Origin: Pyxicephalus adspersus
Taxonomy: Eukaryota; Chordata; Amphibia; Anura; Pyxicephalidae
Length of the DNA stretch: 64,000 nt
NCBI RefSeq assembly: GCF_032062135.1
Contig: NC_092861.1
Coordinates: 59,479,572 to 59,543,571, forward strand
Direction: 5' to 3'
Shown: in pieces, positions 1-13,100 of the stretch
Layout of the letters: every line of letters starts with the position of its first letter
Position numbering within the stretch: the stretch's first letter is position 1
The notes under the pieces: generated by a model
Databases searched by the model: none
What the model was told of the DNA's origin: nothing
What the model saw: the letters and a program-made list of their open reading frames with translations, nothing else
Program-made: the position numbers and the translations under genes

Positions 1-1740
1 CCTCTAGCTTCAAAAACAGGGCACTTTCCACTCATTTTGGGAGAATAACTTGTGTGACTGAAAACAGTATATGAGATTATAAATTTGAATCCAGAACCAC
101 TGGACTCATGGGCAGCACCATCAAGCATGGTACAGGGTTCACATCTGACAGCAGCCTTTTTAACATAAGGGGGAAATATTTGCATTTGATTTCTGAATCC
201 TGAACAGAACCAAATACCACCACATCAACACTTTATAGTTAGCCTCTATAAGTGATGTATTAGGCAATACTTTTGACATAGAAGTCGACAATTCTTGCCA
301 AGCCTGAACACTCCATTCTACCCCTAGATCCGCTTCAAATTGCTTCATAAAGAAAAGTTTTTTGTCTTGGTGAAATAATGTGCCATAGACTGCTGATAAC
401 CTCCCTTTAGTTTCAGTGACCATGCTACAGGATTTTTTGAACACAGTACTCTGGTAAGGAGACAGCTCTTCGTTTATTTTGAATAAAGGACCAAATTTGA
501 TTGCACCTGAAAACTTCAGCTGGCGGAAGGGCCAATTTCTCTTGTAGATGACAACCAAGGATGGCTTTGCGATGAAAGTCTCCAATGCGAAATAAACCCT
601 TATTGCACCCCCACAAGAATCAACCCGGTTCACATCCAGGAGGAAATTCTCAGTTCTGCCGAAGAGGTGTATGAGCATGTTGGGAGTGAAGTTTATAGCT
701 GCTTTTTTGCCCATCCCAAAATGATAGAGCATAAGAGAGGAGCAGAGAATTGCAGGTCTCTTATTGGCTGGGATCCACATAAAAACCTCCTATCAGTATG
801 GAAGGGCAAGCTAGGGCCTCCAGTTCAGTCCAATGCAGTCTAGGATTTGGTAGAGTCCTCTGACCTAGAGCTGATATTTGAGCTACTCTATGGTACAAAA
901 CTATATTGGGGACTCCCAAACCTTCTAATGTCTTAAGGGTTTACAGCGTTGATGCAATAATATGATGTTGCCCCATACAAACTTGAGTAACTTGTTCTGT
1001 ATGTTACGGAGAATCATTTTGGGGATTGCTATGAAGCGTCCAAAATAGGTATAGTAGTCTAGGTAAGATATTCAGAACTTGCCACACACAAGTCTCTTGC
1101 TATTGTGCGGGACAATTGGCAGAATAAAGCGTTTTAGGAGGAGGTGATTTGTATGTCAAGTTAAGTGATTGCTTTGGTATTCCACTTAAAATCAAGGTTT
1201 CCTTTAAATTGGGTTACTACAGATTACGGGGGGAGATATTGAGGGCCACCAATTTATCCCTAATTTTTAATCCCAAAACTTCAGAAAACAGATCTAACTG
1301 TGAACAGGTGGGGCAAGGATATTAGCTGAAATATACTTTAGGGTTTCATCCACAAACAAACCACATTTGTGTGCTAAAAGGACCACATTAAATGCCCTTA
1401 ATATCTGGGTTAAGTCTTATAGTAATTGCTAAAGGTTCAATTGCTAAGGCGAACAGCAGAGGAGATAAAGGGCAAACTTGTCTAGTAGCTCTTCCAATTT
1501 TATTTAAAGGTAAATGATGCCCCATCATTGCTATAATTGCTGATGGTGTTGAGTATAAGGAAGTAATCATTCTAAGAAATGCTGGGCCAAACCCCATTAT
1601 TACTAGTAATGCATTCAAGTATTCCCAGGACAGACTATCAAATGCTATGTGCAGATCCAGAGCCTTTTCATTCTTTAACTTGTGAACACCCTCTCAGGTC
1701 TACTACTCCCCAATAAATATGCCTTTTGCTTTGTAACACA
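1..1740 (-). mobile_element. L1-like LINE fragment (ORF2 remains), minus strand
   Basis: Minus-strand translations show broken pieces of a non-LTR retrotransposon ORF2. At 1388-1618 there is a reverse-transcriptase block with RQVCPLSPLLFALAIEPLA, the usual [13 protein letters not shown] motif with substitutions. At 160-780 there is the downstream ORF2 region ending in a YKVLMWWYL-type motif that matches [10 protein letters not shown] in the copy near 9.2 kb. Stops and frameshifts separate the blocks, so it is dead. The 3' end lies left of the window and the 5' limit is approximate. It sits in the last intron of RPL35A. Confidence 0.85.
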
Positions 1741-1743
1741 CAT

Positions 1744-2060
1744 TTAACCTCCTTGGTGGTATGAATAGTATTACATTTTTTAATTTAATAGCAGTACATT
1801 TAAAAATACTTAGTATTCTACATTTCCAGACTGGTCCCTACCCCCAGCCACACGTTCACGAGCAGATTCCCAGCCAGCATCTGCTTCCCCTGGCATCAGG
1901 TCCCAAACATTCATGCGTCGGGGTCGCAGATGCTGGCTATCGCCGGGTTACACGGATGCCCGGCTGGCATCGCCAGGAAAGGATGATGCTGGGCACCACT
2001 TACCAGGTGATTCAGGTGATTTTTTTTTTTTTACTGTTTTTCCTATTGTACTATTAAACT
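1744..2060 (+). mobile_element. Probable piggyBac-type TTAA MITE fragment
   Basis: Begins with TTAACCTCCTTGGTGGTA. This resembles the TTAA-flanked ends near 45.5-46.0 kb and 50.05 kb (CCCCCTAGGCGGTAA and CCGCTAGGGAGGTTAA). It is followed by a GC-rich body with repeated CAGC/GCTGGC words and then poly(T). No matching right terminus was identified, so the end coordinate is approximate. Confidence 0.45.
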
Positions 2061-4829
<2,769 letters not shown>

Positions 4830-4847
4830 TTAAAACACTCGCGCACA

Positions 4848-4886
4848 CACACACACATATATATATATATATAAATATATATATAA
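4848..4886. repeat. CA/TA microsatellite
   Basis: A run of CA dinucleotides passes directly into TA dinucleotides, in the intron between RPL35A exons 1 and 2. Confidence 0.85.
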
Positions 4887-5315
4887 CAAACATACAACCC
4901 CCACTTTTCAGTGGAGAATACAAGACATAATTGCCATTTGAAAATTAAAATAGTGACAACCTCAACACACACTGAAAGCAAACTAATACAAGTTGTCTTG
5001 TCGGAAAGACAATACCAAGCTGTGCTAGACACATTAGTGTCACATCTGGAGCTAGCGGAATGACCCGGCCCGCAAACCGTTCAGCTATCCCCACACATCG
5101 CCTTACAGGACGAAGCCGGCGCCAATACTGACATGTCAGCTACCCCCAGCCGTACAATCTACCCACTATCTCGGCCATCCTGCCATAGAATTCTCACATA
5201 ACCTCACGTATTATTAGCATAGAGGAGGCGCCCCCAGTCTTTAGCAATATTAATTGAATATTCTAGTTTTAAACCAATATAATATTACATAGAAACAGAC
5301 ATATTTTCCTCTCAC

Positions 5316-5345
5316 CCGCACTGGTTTCCAAGATGGAGGAAAAGG
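5316..5345 (-). other. RPL35A: RPL35A 5' UTR exon 1 with TOP-like start
   Basis: On the minus strand a pyrimidine tract (CCTTCCTTTTCCTCC) leads into CATCTTGGAAACCAGTGCGG, followed by the splice donor GTGAGAGG at 5315. Ribosomal protein mRNAs typically start at a C in such a terminal oligopyrimidine tract, which places them under mTOR-dependent translational control. The exact start base (about 5342-5349) is inferred. The start codon is in exon 2. Confidence 0.7.
5327..5340 (-). promoter_or_regulatory. YY1-like motif at the RPL35A start
   Basis: The bases read CCAAGATGGAGG on the plus strand, a close match to the YY1 core CAAGATGGCGGC. That core is common just downstream of ribosomal protein gene starts. 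It overlaps the 5' UTR exon of RPL35A. Confidence 0.5.
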
Positions 5346-5690
5346 AAGGGCCAAAGCGTTGCACGCTGGGAAATTAGAAGCGACCTGTACGTCAGATGTC
5401 GTAATAGTTGCCTGTACGAATTTTGCACAGAGGATACAAAATAATAGACAGTAATATTTACACAGATTTAGAATGGAGTAATTTAATGCTGCAAATAAAA
5501 AAAAATGAAAAAAGAAATATAAATAAAAAATAGGCGTTTAGGTGTCCTTCTGCTCCGAGGATACTTGAGGCGGGACTTGTTTCTATGGATACCAAACAAC
5601 GCTGTGTCCGTGCAGAGTGACCCTGTCAGATAATAATAAAGCTTCACAGTTGTGTGTTATTGCCGTCAGTGCCATAGGAGACTGGTGGGC
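5346..5690. promoter_or_regulatory. Divergent RPL35A/IQCG promoter
   Basis: About 350 bp separate the TOP-type RPL35A start (minus strand) from the likely 5' UTR exon of IQCG (plus strand). The two genes are also head to head in mammals. The interval has an ACGTCA CRE-like half site near 5391 and an X-box-like site at 5579-5592. There is no TATA box at the usual distance from either start. The limits are inferred from the flanking exons. Confidence 0.65.
5579..5592 (+). promoter_or_regulatory. RFX X-box-like site upstream of IQCG
   Basis: GTTTCTATGGATAC resembles the palindromic RFX binding site GTTGCCATGGCAAC (10 of 14 positions, with the ATGG centre and outer GT/AC intact). RFX factors with FOXJ1 drive genes for motile cilia, and IQCG is an axonemal gene. 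The site is about 100-140 bp upstream of its presumed first splice donor. Function is inferred. Confidence 0.5.
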
Positions 5691-5728
5691 CGGGGACGAG
5701 CAGCAGCAAACCATAGCTGGGAGCCAGT
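5593..5728 (+). other. IQCG: Probable IQCG 5' UTR exon
   Basis: A moderately GC-rich stretch ends in GGGAGCCAGT followed by a strong donor GTAAGTTT at 5729. It would splice to the acceptor at 6999. There is no recognisable IQCG coding in it. The transcription start cannot be fixed from sequence, so the left edge is nominal. Confidence 0.45.
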
Positions 5729-5954
5729 GTAAGTTTCCTGTACAAAGTATTGTCTTCTGTGGGGAGAGCTCACTAAGGGGCACTCCACATACACCATGAG
5801 CTTCTCTAGGGTTGTACTAGGGAGGTATTTATAAATTACCGGTACAGGAAAACAAAACACCTACAGCAAGGGCCATTCTCCACCACAAACTTCACATATG
5901 TATAACTTTTGTATGAGTTTTTTTTTTGCTGATTTATTAAGCAATGAATTACTA

Positions 5955-6275
5955 TTACACAGTATTTATATAGCACTGACATATTACACAGCGCTGTACA
6001 AAGTCCATAGTCATATCACTAGCTGTCCCTCAAAGGAGCTTACAATCTAATGTCCCTACCATAGTCAAATGTCATTAGTCTAAGGTCCATTTTCAGGGAA
6101 AGAAAATTAACCTAACTGCTTGTTTTTGGAATGTGTGAGGAAACCAGAATACCTGGAGGAAACACATACAAACTCCATGCAGATAGTGTCCTGACCAAGA
6201 ATTGAACCTGGGACCCAGCCCTGCAAAGGCCAAAGTGCTAATCTCTGAGCCACCATGCTGCCTGAATTATTTAGT
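5955..6275 (-). mobile_element. tRNA-derived SINE
   Basis: On the minus strand the head reads GGCAGCATGGTGGCTCAGAG and contains an A-box-like TGGCTCAG..TTAGCAC. About 30 bases on comes a B-box-like GGTTCAATTC (plus-strand 6199-6208). The body (AGGAAACC..GGAGGAAACAC on the plus strand) and the tail (TAGCACTGACATATTACACAGCGCTG) recur near 48.3-48.6 kb. The copy is old and non-coding. Confidence 0.75.
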
Positions 6276-6564
6276 GATATATAATAGTATGATAAAGGCA
6301 AAGGGGGGCACATGCTCACTCTTTTTTTTGGGGGGGGGGGGATAATATAATTTAATCATGTAATTCTTCATTAAAACTATCATATCATAACAAAGCTTTG
6401 CAGTGATAGTATTGCAGCATGGGTGTTTGATCTGTGTACTGGTGGACTCAGTAATATGAAGCTAGTGGAACACAATAACAATGGAGTTTTGGACTGAGCC
6501 CGGTCATCTTGCAGTCATGTAACTGGCTCTTCTTCAATCACAGAGCTCTCGTTGACCCATAGAG

Positions 6565-6855
6565 CAGGGGTCCCCAACCCCTGGTCCGCGGCCCACAGGA
6601 GAAAGGCCCCGCTTGGGGGGGGCGCACCTGCCAGAGCCGCAGCCCATGTCTCCCAGAGACATCGTAAGCTTGGGGAGGTGGGCAGGTTGAGTCTCTGTAC
6701 ACAACCCCCCCAATCTCCCATCGTTGGTCTGGCATCATGACATCATTATGGGGGACGTTTCTTCCCCTTTGAGTGACACATGTTTCCCTGTGCATGTGTG
6801 GTCCAGAGATGGTGAGTTTAGTGGTCCACAAGCTATAAAAGGTTGGGGACCACTT
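6565..6855. mobile_element. hAT MITE with perfect 8-bp TSD
   Basis: Starts CAGGGGTCCCCAACC and ends GGTTGGGGACCACTT; the ends are inverted repeats (12 of 15). Both sides carry the direct repeat CCATAGAG (6557-6564 and 6856-6863), the 8-bp target duplication expected of hAT. At 291 bp it is non-autonomous and encodes no transposase. It lies before the first IQCG coding exon. Confidence 0.9.
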
Positions 6856-7033
6856 CCATAGAGAATACTTTGTGAAGCTTTCCTGGCTGACCACAGCCCA
6901 ATGATTAGGAGTGGGATGCGCAGTGTAGAAAAGTTATAAATATTCCACCAGGTACATATAATAAATGAGAATTAAAAACTATGTTTTGTCTTCCTATAGA
7001 AGCCTTGAGCACTGCCAATAAGTCCAGAGAACC

Positions 7034-7147
7034 ATGTCCTTACCAATGATGGATGTGCTGCGGGTGGGCACAGTGCTGGAGGACAGTCTCGATCAGCTCT
7101 CCGTTCTGGGCTTTATCATGCCGGTCTCCTACCATGGCCAAAGTGAT
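7034..7147 (+). CDS. IQCG: IQCG coding exon 1
   Basis: The exon begins at about 7000 after the acceptor TTCCTATAG, and the donor is GTAAGTGG. From ATG 7034 it encodes [20 protein letters not shown] and continues to [11 protein letters not shown]. This aligns with the conserved SLPDVLR..AVLED..DQLS region of IQCG. An alternative acceptor, AAGTCCAG at 7027, would bypass the upstream stop. Confidence 0.85.
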
Positions 7148-10100
7148 GTAAGTGGAAAGATTTCTTTATTCGACTTTCTGAATAACTACTGAGCAGCTCT
7201 GATATATTTCTTATAATCTAATAATTTCAGTGCCTGTAATTATTTTTAATTGACAATAAAGCATTTGAATTCCTAACTAAGCAGACATGAACAGGGTCAC
7301 AGAAGAACTGCATGGTGTACTCTGCTTTTTTGCTACTTTAAAACTTTAAACTATGCTCATCCAGTTTTTGCAGACCAAAAAGTACTTACTTTACTTTATT
7401 TTTCAAAGAGTGCCCCAACCCGCGGGTTGCCAGCTGGCATTAGGCAAGATCAGCCAGGGGGCGTTAGGCCGGAACGAACTACCGGCTAGGCCATATCTGG
7501 CCTAAAGGCCGGAGTTTGCCGACCCCTGGTCTAATCCCCTACACATCACATTCAGACTGGGAAAGCTGTTTTACCCTAGCTAGCTTTCACTTGATTGCCC
7601 AGTACTGTAAATCCAACAACTGGAGCTAAGAGGAGAAGGCACAGTCAGCTGTTCCCAGATATGCCATCATTGATCCATAAGGATCAAACAGGGTTTATTT
7701 ATGGAAGGGAAGCCAGGGATAATACTATTAAGACTCTCCTGCTGACCCAGTTTGCTAAATCTTCAGGCACCCCTGCGTGCTTACTGTCAATAGACGCTGA
7801 AAAAGCCTTTGACAGGGTTAGTTGGCAGTTTATGTATTCAGCATTACGTCAGGTGGGCATGGGCCCCTGCATGGTCTCTAGAATCGCAGCATTGTATTGG
7901 CACGAGGCAGGGGTGCCCTCTCTCTCCTTTTCTTTTAAGCCTTAATTATGGAACATTTGGCTGTGGCTTTGCGCCACAATCCAGATGTTAAAGGGATCCA
8001 GGTGGGTGATACACAATATAAATTTTCTTTATACACGGATGACCTCTTGATATATATAACATCCCCTCATATTACGATACCTTCCATCCTGAGTGAACTT
8101 GATGAATTTGGTATACATAGTAATTTCAAGGTCAACTATTCCAAATCTGAAATTCTTAATGTTACCTTGGACTCTACTCAAATGTCAGCTATGCGTGCTA
8201 ATGTGCCTTACCGGATTTGTAATGATGCCATTAAATATTTGGGTATAATGGTTCCATCGGATCCCTCCAAATTGTTCGCTCCTGGTTCGCCCGTATAAAC
8301 ACTCTTAAGATGCATATAATCCCCAGACTGTTATATCTTTTTCAATCGGTTCCCATATTCTTGCCAACTGCATATCTTCGTAAAATACATAGGTTATTTA
8401 TAAAATTTATATGGCAACAGAAGCGCCCTAGACTGGTATTTAGTACCCTGTCCAAGGCCAAAAATAGAGGAGGTGCAGGGGCCCCAGATGTTATTTCCTA
8501 TTATAGGGCATCGGTTTTAGTGCGTTTGATAGACTGGTTTCACCACAGGGAGCTGAAGGAATGAGTACGGCTGGAAGACTGCTTATCTCCAGTTAGCCTC
8601 CGATCCCTGCCATGGGTGGACCGGTCGTTGATACAGCCAGCCCATCCTTTACCTCCACTTACATTGGATTTACTACACAATTGGGATATCCTCCTCAGAG
8701 CGGGCAAATTGTCGATGAATCCAGGACCCATGACTCCGCTTTTTGATAATCCAGTGTTCCCCCCGGCAATGCGAACCTCCACATTTTTATCCTGGTCCGC
8801 CTCGGACAGCCGCTGTCTTAGGAGTATATTACATAACGGACGGGTTCCCCCACTGGCCTCCCTGGATCTCCCAAACAGAAGCAAGTTGCTATCTTGGCTT
8901 TCATACAGGCAACTGACATCATTTGAAGCTTCATTTACTGATTTATCCTCCCCATATAGAAGTTTGACGGCCTTTGAACAGTTGATTAGCTCGCCTGACC
9001 GCCCCTCTCATGTTGTGTTCAGGTTGTACGAGCTAATTGCCCAGAACTCTGAGCCTTCTGCACCTATATACACTAGATATTGGGAGAGGGAAATGACTGG
9101 ACTCATAACTGCGGATGACTGGGAATCATTTATCCTAACGCATAAGTTGGCCTTAACTTGTAAAGCTCAAGAGGTCAATTACAAAATTCTATCCAGGTGG
9201 TATTATTGCCCTGTGGACCTACATAGAATCTCCCCCGCACAATCTGATCGTTGCAGGCAATGCCACTTACAAAAGGGGACAATGCTTCATATATGGTCGG
9301 AGTGTCCCCTTATATCTCGCTTTTGGGACACGATTTTTCAGGTATTTAATGACAGCACTGGGTCCACCATAACCAATACTCCCAAAATAGCTCTTTTATC
9401 CATGGTTCCGGGTTCGCTCAAAAGCTCAAAAAAATCAAAAGTGGGGTTCTACGTCATTTTCTTACAGCAGCAAGGGCCATTATTCCGAGATTGTGGAAGC
9501 AACCTGCTGCCCCTTCTATAGCCAATTGGGTCTCCGAACTTGAAAAAATCCGTCATATGGAGATGTTGGTAGCGGAGGATGATGATAGATTGGAACAATT
9601 TAAAATTACCTGGTCCACCTGGGATTGGTTTAAAGAATCTCCCTGATTCCATACATATTTTATTTAGTGTCCAGATTTACAAGATGGAACACAACCCCGC
9701 TATTGAGGGTTATTATATATCTTTTTTTATTCTTGTATCGAGTGACATTCCCCATCCCCCTCTTCTCCCCTGGGCTGTTTTGGTATGTGTGTTTGTTTTA
9801 GTTTTTTTTTTTTATCTGTTGTCTAAGAATATTGGTTTACACCCTGTGCCATACGCTTCCGCTAGTGGATATGTAGCTGTTTTTGTACAGGTTTAATATG
9901 GGCTATACGATCCCTTTAGGACTATTATGGTTTTGTTATATTTTTTGGGTATATGCAGCTTTTTTGGTTATATAGTTCTGTTAATAGGAAGCCTACACTG
10001 TTATGTTCGATACAATGTATGTGTTGTATGTCTGATTCTTTTTGTTATGTTTATCTGTTATTTTTCTCTGAAAACTTAATAAAACCGATTAAAACAAAAA

Positions 10101-13100
10101 TGTATTTGAGCCCATTCACTGTTAGTCCAGAGAACAGAACCAAGGGTCATACAGAGATTATAAGTATGGCAAACAAGGTATTCAAGGATAAAGACAAGCA
10201 GAGTCGGGGTCAAAAGCAAAGGTCACTCCAGGCAGCAAACAATCACAGGTCCAGAATACCAGCAGAGTCATCAACATATAATCAGACTATTAGCAGATTA
10301 GACTAAGTAAATGCTACAATGGCAACTGAAGCCTGAATGTTGAGAATCTGTAAAGAGCCAATGACATGGCCAGTTCTTAGCAAAGACCCACTGCGGTTAC
10401 TGGATCTAAACTCCCCTTCAGCTGCACGCAGTCTCAATGTATGTGCAGGGGATGCTGAGGCAAATGCACAGCTAAAGGGAATCTGTGGACTCCGCAAGCT
10501 GCAGGACGGAGAACAGACAGCTAATTGTCTGATCTCCTCTGCTGCAGCAAGTGAAGATGCCAGTCGGTAAACAGGGCACGCTGGACTGCAGTGGCTGCAT
10601 CCACTACCCGTCACTCTTTACTTTTTTTTTTTTTTTTTTAGTTCGGGAGTTGAGTTTTTTTTATTAGGGAAACATACAGTACCTTTTTGGATGTTAATTT
10701 TTATGAAAAGTTGTTAGTAGTCTGGGTCTATTCTAAATTAACTGTACACAATATTTGTAAGGGTCCATGGTCTACATTACAAACAATATTATTGCATGGT
10801 ATGCTGTTTTTAGGAAGTTTTTTGTTGATAGTTCTGAAGTTGATTGACGAACTCCTCTAACCCAGCCTCCAGTGGTATTGTGTAAATAAATGTGTATTTA
10901 ACTTTCTCATTTATTTCAGATGGTTGGTAATGAAATCAGTACAATTCTGAGGGCACAGAAACAGCTAGAGGGAAGGTTTGAGGAGCTGATTAGTTCACAC
11001 TCCAATCTTCGCTTAACACCTCCTTTGTTGTCAAACAAGTTTCTGGATCTGAAGGATCATGTGCATGAAACAAGTCAAAAGCTTAAAATGAGCAATGAGC
11101 AGTTTACCAAAGCAATAAAGCAAAGTCCACTAACATCAGACAACTTGAAGAAAATACAGGCTGACAGGTGAGCCCTAACAATATCACTATCATAAATAAA
11201 ATATAATAAAAAACCAATGTGTTCCTTTATCCCCTTGAAGACTTTCAGAAATCAGTTTTCAGCAGCCTGTACACTTTAAAAAGCTGATATTATTATAATA
11301 TATTATTGAGGACCTGTGTCTAGTTCATCATTAAACCTGGCTGGAAAAAAAGGCAGAAAAAATGTATATAACTGAATTTTAGGTTAATTTCATTTACCTA
11401 GGATAGTCTGACTTAAACATTTATGCCAGGAGTATACACTTGTAAAGCTGCCATAATATAGTTGGACAACATACTGTATAATCAGCCACGTATTGTAATA
11501 ATGAACCAAGCCGTAAAAAAACACACAGTTTCTCCGATGATTTTATTAGGGTTACTTGTTTAAAAATAATCTGGTACATTTACCAATAATTGTTTTTTTA
11601 ACTAACAGGCAATTTGCAGCAAATGTCATCACAGACATGCTAAAGGAGCTGGAAAACACAGGATCATTTCAGAGCCTACAGCATGCCGTAACTCTGGAAA
11701 AAGAGAAAAAAGTGAATTTCTACAACATAATAGACAGGTGAGAACTTTTAGATTGGTGCGTTCTGAAAACTGGCAAATCATAGAAGGGTTAAAAAATATA
11801 AATGTACAGTGAATCAGACACTTAGCTAATGCTAAATTATATGCACATTATTTTATCAAAGCATTTTTATATATTTATATATTTTTTAATTTTCTATTTA
11901 ACCGGGCAAATTTTTGACAGAAGCATGTCAAATTAACGCATTGAACCACTAGGGGGAGATGTTAAAAAATTTATCGGTCCTAATGATATAACTATTCTGC
12001 ACTGTCAGTGTGACTGTCCCTGTCAATTTTCTGAGTATGTGCCAAGTAATAGGTATAGGAAGGTTTATTGTGGCCTCTCCAAAACTACAATGGGTACCAA
12101 AGTTGGTTTTTGATGCACAATGTTTCTCTCAATGTAAAATGTGCACTTTTACAAATTTGTGGATGTTGGCTTTTCTATGTAAATTCCAATGTTATTTATT
12201 TTTTGGCTTTTTTAATAGAGAACAGGAAGGAAGAAAAAAAATCAAGGCATTGCAAAGGCAGCTGCATGACATAAGACAGGAGAAAAAGGTGGAGCTGCAG
12301 GTAATGTATAGAACAGTGTTTCTCAACCAATGTTCCTCCAGGGTTTGCAATAAGCAATTTGGGACTCCCAGGTCAGTTTAACAGACACCAATGATTTTTT
12401 TGGGCATCTGTAAGGGTGACATTCTTCCCACTGGCCTCTACACTAATGTATTGTGAATTGTGGATGTAGTTATTATAGCGGGGTTTCCTTGAAGACTTGA
12501 AAGTTATTTCATATTAAAAATGTCAGGAAACGCTGGTATCAAGCGTAACGCTGTGTGTGCTATACCTAGAAGCAGTTTATTGCTTTTTCATTTTAGTAAA
12601 TAATGTGTATAATGGGGTCAATAATGACAGTGGAACTCAACTGAAACACATACTGAAAGGGTTTAAGTGGCCAATGCAGACCTGCTTCTCAAATATAGAG
12701 CTTGCCTTGTTGGTGTTCGGTTCATCTTTAATACCTCTGAAAACACTGACCCAACATGAGTATGCTGCTCAAGTGTTTAGCCCAATTGCCAGTTAGCTGC
12801 ATATTGTGTGACAATGGCAGCTTATAAATTATCTGAGGGATAAATCAACTTTAAATGCCCATTTTAACCAAATTAGGTACCAATAATAAAATCACCTTAT
12901 CCCTCATTTCCACAAACTTCTTTCTTTTCATGTAACCACTACCCCATTATTTTCCTCTGTGCTGTTCAGTTGCAGGCACACTGACATCACATAAAATTGA
13001 GAGAAGAATGAAAAGCTGGACTACAAACCAAAATCATTACATGGATCTGAACCTTTAAGCCTCAGTTTCTGTAGTAATACACGTGCCTTTCTAATAGAAT

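Noticed and set aside
5955..6275. A true tRNA gene on the minus strand
   Set aside because: A- and B-box-like words are present, but no cloverleaf could be recognised and the sequence continues as a repeat also found at 48.3 kb; it is a SINE.
8616..9521. 301-codon ORF as a host gene
   Set aside because: It is the C-terminal half of the LINE ORF2, in frame with no host exon.
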